DNA from: Variovorax terrae
Lineage (GTDB): Bacteria > Pseudomonadota > Gammaproteobacteria > Burkholderiales > Burkholderiaceae_C
Length of the DNA: 64,000 bases
Assembly (NCBI RefSeq): GCF_022809125.1
Contig: NZ_JALGBI010000003.1
Span: forward strand, 186,001 to 250,000
Direction: 5' to 3'
Each line of letters starts with the position of its first letter. Positions within the stretch are counted from its first letter, which is position 1. A program made the translations under genes and the position numbers. Of this stretch, positions 17,235 through 24,885 are shown piece by piece. The notes under the pieces are model-generated. The model did not search any database and had not been told where the DNA came from. It saw only the letters and a program-made list of their open reading frames with translations.

Positions 17235-18205
17235 CCCCCCTGTTCCCCCGTTCCCATGCCCCCGCGCTGCGCCGCCGCACCGTGCTGGCCGGCGCCCTGG
17301 CGGCCGCCGCCGCGCTGCCGCTGCGCGCGCAGGGCAGCAGCACCAAGATCGTGTTCGGCTACACCGCCGTGACCGACTTCGCCACGCTGTTCGTGGCCAA
17401 GGAGGAGGGCTACTTCGGCAAGCGCGGCCTGGACGTGGAGCCCAAGTTCATTCCGCTGAACCCGTCCATTCCCGCGGCCGTGCAGTCGGACTCGCTGCAG
17501 ATGGGCGGCCCCACGCCCTCGGTCTACCTGCAGTCGGTGGACGGCGGCCTGGACCACGTGGTGGTCGGCGGCGGCGGCACCACCGCCAAGAACATGACCG
17601 GCGTGGGCCTGGTGGCGCGCGCCGGCAGCGGCATCAAGAACGCGCAGGACTGCCTGGGCAAGAAGATCGGCGTGCCCGGCCTGGGCGCCTACCTGCACGT
17701 GACCTTCCGCGCCTGGCTCAAGGCCAACGGCGTGGACGCCGCCAAGGTCAGCTTCGTCGAGGCCTCGTTCCCGCAGCATGGCGACCTGCTGCGCGGCGGC
17801 TCGCTCGACGCGGTGGTGACGGCCGACCCGTTCATGGCGCGCATCCTCTCCAGCGGCGCGGGCTCCGTGGTCTCGTACTACACCACCTTCCAGCCCGACG
17901 GCATGCCCACCATCCTCTACACCGCGCGGCGCGACTGGGCGCAGAAGAACATGGCGGCGGTCAAGGCCTTCCGCGAGGCCACGGTGGAGGCCGCGGCCTT
18001 CATCAACAACCCCAAGAACAACGCGAAGGTGCGCGAGCACCTCGGCAAGTACATCAAGCTGCCGCCCGAGGTGCTGGCCACCATCCAGATCGGCCCGCCC
18101 GGCCCGCTGATCAACGAGAAGCAGCTCACCTACTGGGTCGACATGATGAAGGAGCAGAACATGCTCAAGAGCCCGGTCAACGTGGCGCAGCTCATCGCCA
18201 AGTGA
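17231..18205 (+). CDS. ABC transporter substrate-binding protein (NMT1/SsuA-like), second copy
   Basis: A 324-residue periplasmic binding protein with a signal peptide containing Arg-Arg-Arg followed by a hydrophobic core ending LRAQG. The mature sequence parallels the protein at 7337-8281 almost throughout (FVAKEEGYFGKRGLDVE, IPAAVQSDSLQMGGPTPS). GGAGACC precedes the ATG. The ATPase gene starts 16 bases downstream and two permease genes follow, so this copy belongs to the transporter. Likely ligand: a small aromatic, heterocyclic or sulfonated organic acid, as for related importers; not determinable here. Confidence 0.88.
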   Translation: MTPLFPRSHAPALRRRTVLAGALAAAAALPLRAQGSSTKIVFGYTAVTDFATLFVAKEEGYFGKRGLDVEPKFIPLNPSIPAAVQSDSLQMGGPTPSVYLQSVDGGLDHVVVGGGGTTAKNMTGVGLVARAGSGIKNAQDCLGKKIGVPGLGAYLHVTFRAWLKANGVDAAKVSFVEASFPQHGDLLRGGSLDAVVTADPFMARILSSGAGSVVSYYTTFQPDGMPTILYTARRDWAQKNMAAVKAFREATVEAAAFINNPKNNAKVREHLGKYIKLPPEVLATIQIGPPGPLINEKQLTYWVDMMKEQNMLKSPVNVAQLIAK

Positions 18206-18221
18206 GGAAGAAGACATCCCG

Positions 18222-18986
18222 ATGAGCCTGCTGCGTTTTGACGGCGTCGCCATTCACCTGGGCGGCCGCGAGATCCTGTCGCCCACCAGCTTCGAGGTCG
18301 GCCGGGGCGAGTTCGTGTGCATCATCGGCCCCTCGGGCTGCGGCAAGACCACGCTGCTGCGCGCCGCGGCCGGCTTCGTCACGCCCAGCGCGGGTGCCGC
18401 GCTGCGCCACGGCAGGCCGATCACCGGCCCCTCGCGCGAGGTGGCCTTCGTGTTCCAGGACTACGGCCGCGCGCTGCTGCCCTGGCGCACGGTGGAAGGC
18501 AACATCAGCCTGGCGCTGGAGGCCGCGGGCGTGCCGGCCGCCGAGCGGCCCGCGCGCATCGCGCAGGTGCTCAAGACCGTGGGCCTGGCCGCGCATGCGC
18601 ACAAGTTCCCGGTGCAGCTGTCGGGCGGCATGCAGCAGCGCGTGCAGATCGCGCGCTGCCTGGCGCAGCAGCCCGAGCTGATGATGATGGACGAGCCCTT
18701 CGGCGCGCTCGACGCGATGACCCGCGAGGGCCTGCAGGACGAGCTGGCGCGGCTGGTGCGCGACAGCGGCCTCACGGTGCTGTTCGTCACGCACGACCTG
18801 GAGGAGGCGATCTACCTGGGCGACCGCGTGATCGCGCTGCGAGCCAACCCGACGCCCGAACACCCGAGCCTGGCGGCCATGATCGACGTGCCGATCCCGC
18901 GCCCGCGCGAGCAGCTCTCGACCAAGGAGCACCCGGACTTCCTGCGGCTGCGGCGCGAGCTGTACCAATTTTTAGGACACCACTGA
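18222..18986 (+). CDS. ABC transporter ATP-binding protein
   Basis: A 254-residue ATPase of the SsuB/TauB/NrtD-like class. Walker A GPSGCGKTT is at residues 36-44, the signature is LSGGMQQRVQIAR, Walker B with the D-loop is LMMMDEPFGALD, and the switch histidine is in LFVTHDLEEA. It energises import of the ligand bound by the 17231 receptor. The neighbouring permease gene starts two bases after its stop. Confidence 0.93.
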   Translation: MSLLRFDGVAIHLGGREILSPTSFEVGRGEFVCIIGPSGCGKTTLLRAAAGFVTPSAGAALRHGRPITGPSREVAFVFQDYGRALLPWRTVEGNISLALEAAGVPAAERPARIAQVLKTVGLAAHAHKFPVQLSGGMQQRVQIARCLAQQPELMMMDEPFGALDAMTREGLQDELARLVRDSGLTVLFVTHDLEEAIYLGDRVIALRANPTPEHPSLAAMIDVPIPRPREQLSTKEHPDFLRLRRELYQFLGHH

Positions 18987-18988
18987 CG

Positions 18989-19747
18989 ATGGGCGCGCTG
19001 AAACTCCTGCGTCCCTGGGTGTTCCCCGCCGTGCTGCTGGGCGCGTTCGAGGCCTACACGCGCACCGTGGGCGCCGGCAGCGATGCGCTGGCGCCGCCCA
19101 GCGCCGCGCTGCAGGCCTTCTGGAAGGCCGCGGCCGACGGCAGCCTGTGGCTCGCCACGGGCTTCACGCTGGGCAGCGCCGCGCTGGGCCTGCTGATCGG
19201 CGCCGCCGGCGGGCTGCTGCTGGGCATCGCCTTCGGCCTGTCGCCGCGCGCGGCGCGCATGAGCTTCCTGTCGGTGGAGCTGCTGCGGCCCGTGCCTTCG
19301 GTGGCACTGATTCCGCTGGCCATGCTGGTGTTCGGCTTCGGGCTGGCGCTGGAAGTGAGCGTGGTGGCCTTCGCCACCTTCTGGCCGATGCTGGTGCTGT
19401 CGCAGGCCGCCGCGCGCCAGGTCGAGCCGCGGCTGCTGGAAGTGGCAACGGCGCTCGGCCTGTCGCCCGCGGCGCGCGTGTGCAAGATCATCGTGCCGGC
19501 CATGGTGCCGCGCCTGTTCGTGGCGCTGCGCCTGGGCGTGGCGATCGCGCTGGTGGTGGCGGTGACGGTGGAGATCGCGGCCAACCCCAACGGCATGGGC
19601 TACGCCATCATGATCGCGCAGCAGAGCCTGGAGCCCGCGCTGATGCTGGCCTGGCTGTTCTGGATCGGCGTGGTGGGCTTTCTCGTCAACGCGCTGGCGC
19701 TGCGTCTGCAAACAGCAGTAGCCCGGCGCATGGGAGTGGTGATATGA
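18989..19747 (+). CDS. ABC transporter permease, first
   Basis: A 252-residue integral membrane protein with about six helices. The coupling-helix (EAA-like) segment is VATALGLSPAARVCKIIVPAMVPRL, typical of SsuC/TauC permeases. The start ATG lies two bases after the ATPase stop. Its stop codon overlaps the ATG of a 49-codon reading frame within a repeat-like spacer that leads to the second permease. Two different permease genes imply a heterodimeric channel, unlike the usual SsuC homodimer. Confidence 0.9.
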   Translation: MGALKLLRPWVFPAVLLGAFEAYTRTVGAGSDALAPPSAALQAFWKAAADGSLWLATGFTLGSAALGLLIGAAGGLLLGIAFGLSPRAARMSFLSVELLRPVPSVALIPLAMLVFGFGLALEVSVVAFATFWPMLVLSQAAARQVEPRLLEVATALGLSPAARVCKIIVPAMVPRLFVALRLGVAIALVVAVTVEIAANPNGMGYAIMIAQQSLEPALMLAWLFWIGVVGFLVNALALRLQTAVARRMGVVI

Positions 19748-19893
19748 AACAACCCCCAGGCTACGCGCTGCGCGCTACGCCAACCCCCTTCCGCTACGCG
19801 AAGGGGGCGCACCCAGCGGCCGGGCCAAGCCCGTTCCGCGGGTGCCCTGGCATGGCCTGCTCTGCGGCCCTTCGAACGGAGGAGCGGGTATGA
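19744..19893 (+). repeat. GC-rich hairpin repeat reading as a 49-codon ORF coupled at both ends
   Basis: The spacer between the permease genes contains a hairpin ccccctt / aaggggg (19784-19790 and 19801-19807) and further G/C-rich inverted runs. Similar GC-rich elements occur, from memory, between genes in Comamonadaceae. The spacer is one open frame from ATG 19744, overlapping the first permease stop as ATGA, to TGA 19891-19893, overlapping the second permease ATG as ATGA. The encoded 49 residues are Pro/Arg/Ala rich and resemble no family I know. It may be an accidental frame that preserves translational coupling. Confidence 0.55.
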
Positions 19894-20675
19894 ACGCATC
19901 CGTCTCACGCTTGCGCGGTACGCTCGAATCGGCCGCCGTGCTGCTCGCGCTGCTGGCGCTGTGGTGGCTGGCCAGCCACCAGCAATGGGTGAGCAAGGTG
20001 TTCCTGCCCACGCCCGAGGCCACGCTGGCCAGCCTGGCGCAGGGCCTCAACCTCGTGCCCTCGGACGCGCCGGGCGAGCTCGGCGGCTTCACGGCTAGCA
20101 CGGTGCAGCGCATGCTGCTGGGCTGGCTGCTGGCCTCGCTGGCCGGCATGGCGCTGGGCGCGCTGGTGGGCATCTCGGCCACGGCGCGCGCCTGGGTGCT
20201 GCCCACGCTGGAATTCATCCGGCCGCTGCCGGCCTCGGCCATCATGCCGCTGGCGATTTCGATCTTCGGGCTCAACCCCGCGATGGTGCTGTTCGTGGTG
20301 GCCTTCGGCGCCATGTGGCCGGTGCTGCTGGCCACCATCCACGGCTTCGCCAGCGTGGAGGCGCGGCTGCGCGAGGTGGCCGGCGCGCTGCAGATGTCGC
20401 GCGGCGCCTTCATCTGGAAGATCGGCCTGCCCAGCGCCATGCCCGACATCCTCTCGGGCATGCGGCTGTCGATGACGGTCTCGCTGATCGTGGCCGTGGT
20501 GGGCGAGATGATTGCCTCGCAAAGCGGCCTGGGCCAGGCCATCCTGCTGGCCGCGCGCTCGTTCCGCGCCAGCGAGCTGTTCGCCGGCATCGTGCTGCTG
20601 GGTGCCATCGGCTTCCTGAGCAATGCGCTGCTGGCCGTGGCCGAGAAGAAACTGCTTCGCTGGCAAAACCCCTGA
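19890..20675 (+). CDS. ABC transporter permease, second
   Basis: A 261-residue membrane permease of the same family, with six helices and the coupling segment EVAGALQMSRGAFIWKIGLPSAMPDI. The start is fixed by GGAGGAG seven bases before the ATG at 19890. It is only distantly similar to the first permease, so the pair is not a recent duplication. The second cyclase gene starts 26 bases downstream, tying hydrolysis to uptake. Confidence 0.9.
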   Translation: MNASVSRLRGTLESAAVLLALLALWWLASHQQWVSKVFLPTPEATLASLAQGLNLVPSDAPGELGGFTASTVQRMLLGWLLASLAGMALGALVGISATARAWVLPTLEFIRPLPASAIMPLAISIFGLNPAMVLFVVAFGAMWPVLLATIHGFASVEARLREVAGALQMSRGAFIWKIGLPSAMPDILSGMRLSMTVSLIVAVVGEMIASQSGLGQAILLAARSFRASELFAGIVLLGAIGFLSNALLAVAEKKLLRWQNP

Positions 20676-20701
20676 GCCCTATTCATCCTGGAGAGAAAAC
20701 C

Positions 20702-21508
20702 ATGCCCCGCACCTTCGTCGATCTGTCGATCTTCCTGGAAAACGACGTGCTGTCGGACCCGCCGCCCTTCGCGCCGAAGATTGAGTACTTCACGCACGAG
20801 AACACGGTGGACCAGATCACGCCGTTCTTCCCCGGCCTTAAAAAAGAGGACCTGCCCGACGGCGAAGGCTGGGCCGTGGAGAAGGTGCAGCTGACCACCC
20901 ACAACGGCACGCACCTGGACGCGCCTTACCACTTCCACTCCACGATGGACAAGGCGCTGGGCGAGAAGAAACCCGCCATCGCCATCCACGAGGTGCCGCT
21001 GGAATGGTGCTTCCAGCCCGCGGTGAAGCTGGACTTCCGCCGCTTCGCCGACGGCTACGTGGTCACGGCCGCCGACGTGGAGGCCGAACTGAAGCGCATC
21101 GGCCACACCCTGAAGCCCCTGGAGATCGTGGTGGTGAACACCCGCGCCGGCGAGCGCTACGGCCAGCCCGACTACGTGTCGGCCGGCTGCGGCATGGGCT
21201 ATGAGGCCACCATGTACCTGCTGGAGCGCGGCGTGCGCCTGACCGGCACCGACGGCTGGAGCTGGGACGCCCCCTTCGTGCACACGGCGCAGAAATACGG
21301 CCAGACGCACGACGCCGGCCTGATCTGGGAAGGCCACAAGGCCGGCCGCGACATCGGCTACTGCCATATCGAGAAGCTGCACAACCTGGAGGCGCTGCCG
21401 CCCGACGGCTTCTTCATCAGCTGCTTTCCGCACAAGATCCGCGGCGCCTCGGCCGGCTGGACGCGCGCCGTGGCCATTTTTGACGACGCGCTGATGGCCT
21501 CGGCCTGA
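20702..21508 (+). CDS. cyclase family protein (kynurenine formamidase-like), second copy
   Basis: A 268-residue paralog of the protein at 14421-15224. The HNGTHLDAPYHF metal motif is at the same residues (67-78), and most of the C-terminal half is identical by eye. GGAGAG precedes the ATG. It lies between the importer genes and fumarylacetoacetase, so each half of the island carries one copy. The differences concentrate at residues 30-60 (near the entrance loop), suggesting altered substrate preference. Confidence 0.87.
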   Translation: MPRTFVDLSIFLENDVLSDPPPFAPKIEYFTHENTVDQITPFFPGLKKEDLPDGEGWAVEKVQLTTHNGTHLDAPYHFHSTMDKALGEKKPAIAIHEVPLEWCFQPAVKLDFRRFADGYVVTAADVEAELKRIGHTLKPLEIVVVNTRAGERYGQPDYVSAGCGMGYEATMYLLERGVRLTGTDGWSWDAPFVHTAQKYGQTHDAGLIWEGHKAGRDIGYCHIEKLHNLEALPPDGFFISCFPHKIRGASAGWTRAVAIFDDALMASA

Positions 21509-21519
21509 TTTTTGAATCC

Positions 21520-21573
21520 AATCCGCCCAACGTCCAGGTGGGGCGGTCATTGTTTGCTATCAATTCAAGAGCA
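21520..21573 (+). repeat. short Comamonadaceae-type repeat, copy 2
   Basis: Upstream half aacgtccaggtg, then gcggtcattgtttgctatc, then a degenerate right arm (aattcaagagc). It lies between the second cyclase gene and fumarylacetoacetase, ending about ten bases before that start codon, so any ribosome-binding signal must come from the repeat edge. Confidence 0.8.
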
Positions 21574-21582
21574 TCGACTTCC

Positions 21583-22926
21583 ATGAGCACCACCCCTCTC
21601 AACGCCACCCACGACGCCAACGCCCGCAGCTGGCTTGAATCAGCCAACGCCCCGGGCGCCGATTTCCCGATCCAGAACCTGCCGTTCTCGGTGTTCCGCC
21701 GCCAGGGAAGCCCGGAAGCCTTCCGCGGCGGCGTCGCCATTGGCGACCAGGTGATCTGCCTGGGCGCGGTGGCCGCCAGCGGCGCGTTGCCCGGCCTCGC
21801 CGGTGAAGCGGTCCAGGCCGCCGCGCAATCCACGCTCAACGGCTTCATGGCGCTCGGCCCCAAAGCCTGGAGCGCGCTGCGCCATGCGCTGTTCGGCGCG
21901 CTCAAGGCCGGCGCCAGCGGCGCCGCCGCCGATGCGGTGAAGGCCGCGCTGATTCCGCTGCAGGACATCGAGCACACGGTGCCCACGCGCATCGGCGACT
22001 ACACCGACTTCTACACCTCGATCCACCATGCGCGCAACGTCGGCCGCATCGCGCGGCCGGACGACCCGCTCACGCCCAACTTCCAGTGGATCCCCATCGC
22101 CTATCACGGCCGCGCCTCCAGCATCGGCGTGGGCTCGGGCTCGCAAAGCCAGCCGTTCCGCCGGCCCATGGGCCAGGCCATGGCGCCCGGCGCCGCCGCG
22201 CCCGTCTACGGCCCCTGCGCGCGCCTGGACTACGAGCTGGAGCTGGCGATCTGGATCGGCCAGGGCAACGCCCAGGGCACGCCGATTCCGCTGGCGCAGG
22301 CCGAGGACCACATCTTTGGCTATGGCCTGCTCAACGACTGGTCGGCGCGCGACATCCAGTTCTGGGAGATGGCGCCGCTCGGCCCCTTCCTCGGCAAGAA
22401 CTTCTGCACCACGATCTCGCCCTGGATCGTCACGCAGGAGGCGCTGGCGCCCTACCGCCTGCCGTTCACGCGGCCGGCCGACGAGCCGCAGCCGCTGGTC
22501 TACCTCGACGATGCCGGCAACCGCGCCCAGGGCGCCTTGAGCATCGAGCTGGAGGTGCTGATCGAATCGGCCGCCCTGCGCGAGAAAGGCCTGGCGCCGG
22601 CGCGCGTGTCGCACACCAACTTCCGCCACCAGTACTGGACGGTGGCGCAGATGGTGGCACAGCACGCCATGGGCGGCTGCAACCTGCAGAGCGGCGACCT
22701 GTTCGGCAGCGGCACCATCTCGGGCCCGACACCCGAGCAGGCTGGCGCCATCATCGAACTCACCAAGGGCGGGCGCGAGCCGATCACGCTGGCCGGCAGC
22801 GGCGAGCAGCGCGCCTTCCTGCACGACGGCGACGCCGTGATCCTGCGCGGCTGGTGCGAGAAGCCGGGCTTCGCGCGCATCGGCTTCGGCGAGAGCCGGG
22901 GCCAGGTGCTGCCGGCGATCGGCTGA
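21583..22926 (+). CDS. fahA: fumarylacetoacetase
   Basis: A 447-residue two-domain protein: an N-terminal SH3-like FAA domain (residues 20-125) and the C-terminal catalytic FAH domain. The conserved ELELAIWIG, NDWSARDIQFWEMAPLGPFL and GGCNLQSGDLFGSGTISGP match true fumarylacetoacetase, which hydrolyses fumarylacetoacetate to fumarate and acetoacetate in the tyrosine/homogentisate route. I used the ATG at 21583, where homologous sequence begins; the frame is open upstream through a repeat. No homogentisate dioxygenase gene is adjacent. A weak ribosome-binding site is unusual for the island. Confidence 0.9.
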   Translation: MSTTPLNATHDANARSWLESANAPGADFPIQNLPFSVFRRQGSPEAFRGGVAIGDQVICLGAVAASGALPGLAGEAVQAAAQSTLNGFMALGPKAWSALRHALFGALKAGASGAAADAVKAALIPLQDIEHTVPTRIGDYTDFYTSIHHARNVGRIARPDDPLTPNFQWIPIAYHGRASSIGVGSGSQSQPFRRPMGQAMAPGAAAPVYGPCARLDYELELAIWIGQGNAQGTPIPLAQAEDHIFGYGLLNDWSARDIQFWEMAPLGPFLGKNFCTTISPWIVTQEALAPYRLPFTRPADEPQPLVYLDDAGNRAQGALSIELEVLIESAALREKGLAPARVSHTNFRHQYWTVAQMVAQHAMGGCNLQSGDLFGSGTISGPTPEQAGAIIELTKGGREPITLAGSGEQRAFLHDGDAVILRGWCEKPGFARIGFGESRGQVLPAIG

Positions 22927-23016
22927 GCCGCGCCCCGAAAGGTGCGCGCAGAGTGACGCAGAGACAGCGCCTGCCCGTATGATGGACAGGCCATCACACT
23001 GCCGCACCTCACCATC

Positions 23017-23418
23017 ATGCTGAACAACCTCGCCCCCTTCCTGACGCACTGGGCCATCACCGCCCTGTCCCTCTGGGTCGCGAGCTACCTTTTCAGCGGC
23101 CTGAAGTTCGACAGCACCGCCTCGCTGGTGGTTTCCGCGCTGCTGCTGGGCTTTGCCAACGCCATCGTCAAGCCGCTGCTGATCGTGCTCACGCTGCCGC
23201 TGACGCTGCTGACCTTCGGCTTGTTCCTGCTGGTGATCAACGCGCTGATGATCATGCTCGTGGCAGCGCTGGTGCGCGGCTTCAAGGTTTCGGGCTTCTG
23301 GACCGCGTTCTTCGCGAGCATCTTCATCTCGCTGCTGAGCATCGTGATCGGCTCGCTGCTGGGCGGCAGCGACCCGGCCACCACGATCCAGATGCCGCAC
23401 GACGGCGTCTGGTTGTAA
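23017..23418 (+). CDS. phage holin family (YvlD-like) four-helix membrane protein
   Basis: A 133-residue membrane protein with four hydrophobic segments and the conserved FANAIVKPLL and LPLTLLTFGLFLLVINALMI stretches of the phage holin 4 / YvlD family, ending with a short polar tail. Despite the family name these are usually chromosomal and not phage lysis genes; the function is unknown. It stands between the catabolic island and the signalling module and has no obvious partner. Confidence 0.8.
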   Translation: MLNNLAPFLTHWAITALSLWVASYLFSGLKFDSTASLVVSALLLGFANAIVKPLLIVLTLPLTLLTFGLFLLVINALMIMLVAALVRGFKVSGFWTAFFASIFISLLSIVIGSLLGGSDPATTIQMPHDGVWL

Positions 23419-23430
23419 GCCCCAGCGGAC

Positions 23431-23477
23431 CCGAGTCCGCGTCCAGCGGTCCTCGCTAGCTATTGAATTGATAGCAA
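23431..23477 (+). repeat. short Comamonadaceae-type repeat, copy 3
   Basis: Core gctattgaattgatagc (23459-23475) is a perfect inverted repeat apart from its centre, with the upstream gtccgcgtccagcggtc half. It separates the holin-like gene from the DoxX promoter region. Confidence 0.8.
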
Positions 23478-23524
23478 CCTCGTCCCACAGCCACCTCCCG
23501 CCAGGACGATCCATCGCTCCAAAA

Positions 23525-23567
23525 TGTGCGTAAACGCACCGACCCGCGCCCTCGGCCCTTGCAGACT
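23525..23567 (+). promoter_or_regulatory. CRP-type operator and class II promoter of the DoxX gene
   Basis: TGTGCGTAAACGCACC (23525-23540) is a 16-base CRP-geometry palindrome of the form TGTG-N8-CAC. A -10-like CAGACT starts at 23562, exactly 29.5 bases from the palindrome centre, as at class II CRP promoters where the site is centred at -41.5. The palindrome ends 86 bases before the DoxX ATG, the same spacing as at 26527. Binding by the neighbouring CRP-family protein is inference. Confidence 0.65.
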
Positions 23568-23626
23568 CGGTGCCTGACCGGCGCCCCTTGGCGGCCGGCC
23601 CTCCACCGCCCCGAAAGGACCGACGA

Positions 23627-24103
23627 ATGAACACCTCCGCGCTCGCCGCCAGCGCCTCCCGCCCTCTGGCGGCCGCCCGATCCACCAGCAGCCTCTCCGC
23701 CACCCTGCTCGATGACGCCGGCAAGCTGCTGCTGCGCGTCTCGGTGGCTTTTCTCGTGCTGCTGCACGGCCTCGACAAGCTGGGCACCGGGCCCGGCTTC
23801 GTGGTGGGCGCGCTGCAGCGCGCCGGCCTGCCGGGCGGCCTTGGCTACCTGGTCTACGTGGGCGAGGTGCTGGCGCCGCTGCTGGTGATTGCCGGCGTCT
23901 GGACGCGCGCAGCGGCCGGCGTGATCGCCTTCAACATGCTGGTGGCGTTCGGGCTGGTGCACCTGGGTGCGCTGTTCTCCCTGGGCAAGCAGGGCGGCTG
24001 GGCGCTGGAGCTGCAGGGCCTGTACCTGTTCGGCGCGCTGGCCACGGCCCTGCTGGGCGCGGGCCGCTACAGCCTGGGCGGCCGGGCCGGCCGCTGGAAC
24101 TGA
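23627..24103 (+). CDS. DoxX family membrane protein
   Basis: A 158-residue DoxX-family inner-membrane protein with four helices. Characteristic pieces are LLRVSVAFLVLLHGLDKL, followed by GFVVGALQRAGLPGGLGYLVYVGEVLAPLLVI. DoxX relatives occur as subunits of thiosulfate:quinone oxidoreductase and in membrane redox complexes; the role of this one is unknown. GAAAGGACC precedes the ATG at 23627. It carries the first TGTGC-N6-GCAC operator upstream and converges tail to tail with the CRP-family gene 12 bases away. Confidence 0.86.
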   Translation: MNTSALAASASRPLAAARSTSSLSATLLDDAGKLLLRVSVAFLVLLHGLDKLGTGPGFVVGALQRAGLPGGLGYLVYVGEVLAPLLVIAGVWTRAAAGVIAFNMLVAFGLVHLGALFSLGKQGGWALELQGLYLFGALATALLGAGRYSLGGRAGRWN

Positions 24104-24115
24104 GCCCCAGCCCCC

Positions 24116-24832
24116 TCAGGCCGCGCCGCCGCGCACCTCGGCCACCATGCGGGCCAGCCGCTCGGCGTCGGCCACCACCAGCGCCTTGCCGTCCTTGGCC
24201 AGCACGCCGTCGCGCACCAGCACATTGAGCTCGCGCGTGACCTGCTCGCGGTTGGTGCTGATCTGGCCGGCCAGCGCCGCATGGCGCGGGGCCGGCTCCA
24301 GCCGCGCGCGGTTGCCGCTGATGCCCGCCGCGCGCGCCATGCGCAGCAGCTCGGCGTGCAGGCGGTTCTGCACGCCCAGGGTGCTGAGGTCGATCACGCG
24401 CTCCGACAATTGGCGCACCAGCGAGGCCAGGTCGCGCAGTACGCGCTCGGCCACCAGCGGCTCCTCGCGCAAGAGCGCCAGGAAGGCGGCGCGCTCCAGG
24501 CTGGCCACCACGCAGGGCGAGAGCGTCACCACGTCGGCCGAGCGCGGCCCGCCGTCGATGGCGGCGATGTCACCGAAATGCTCGCCCTCGCCGAAATCCC
24601 GGAAGGTGACCTGGCGCCCGTTGGCCGAGTAGGTGGTGATGCGCACCTGGCCCGACAGCAGGAAATAAACCTCGCCCCGGTCCTGCGAACGCACGAACAG
24701 CGGCTGGTCCGCCGCCACGCTGTGCCAGCCGCAGGCCTGGGCGAGCTGGTCGAGGCGCGGCTCGGACAGGCCCTGCAGCAGCGGGACCCTGCGCAGGGCG
24801 AGACTGGAACGGTGTGGAGGAAGCTCGGTCAT
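24116..24832 (-). CDS. Crp/Fnr-family transcriptional regulator
   Basis: A 238-residue regulator with an N-terminal cyclic-nucleotide-binding beta-roll (about residues 15-130; phosphate-cassette segment FGDIAAIDGGPRSA at 86-99 with Arg97), a dimerisation helix, and a C-terminal winged helix. The recognition helix REQVTR (195-200) keeps the Arg-Glu-X-X-X-Arg of E. coli CRP (RETVGR), which contacts TGTG half-sites. No Fnr cysteine cluster is present. It is divergent from the adenylate cyclase gene, with 53 bases between start codons. It probably senses cAMP made by that neighbour and binds the two TGTGC sites flanking the pair; both are inference. Confidence 0.9.
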   Translation of the reverse strand: MTELPPHRSSLALRRVPLLQGLSEPRLDQLAQACGWHSVAADQPLFVRSQDRGEVYFLLSGQVRITTYSANGRQVTFRDFGEGEHFGDIAAIDGGPRSADVVTLSPCVVASLERAAFLALLREEPLVAERVLRDLASLVRQLSERVIDLSTLGVQNRLHAELLRMARAAGISGNRARLEPAPRHAALAGQISTNREQVTRELNVLVRDGVLAKDGKALVVADAERLARMVAEVRGGAA

Positions 24833-24885
24833 ACGGATCCAAAGAGTACGCCAATTACACTGGGGCTCGTGCTTTGAGCCCGCCC

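Noticed and set aside
23017..23418. Possible prophage remnant because of a holin-family protein
   Set aside because: No other phage genes, no attachment repeats; YvlD-like proteins are normally chromosomal.
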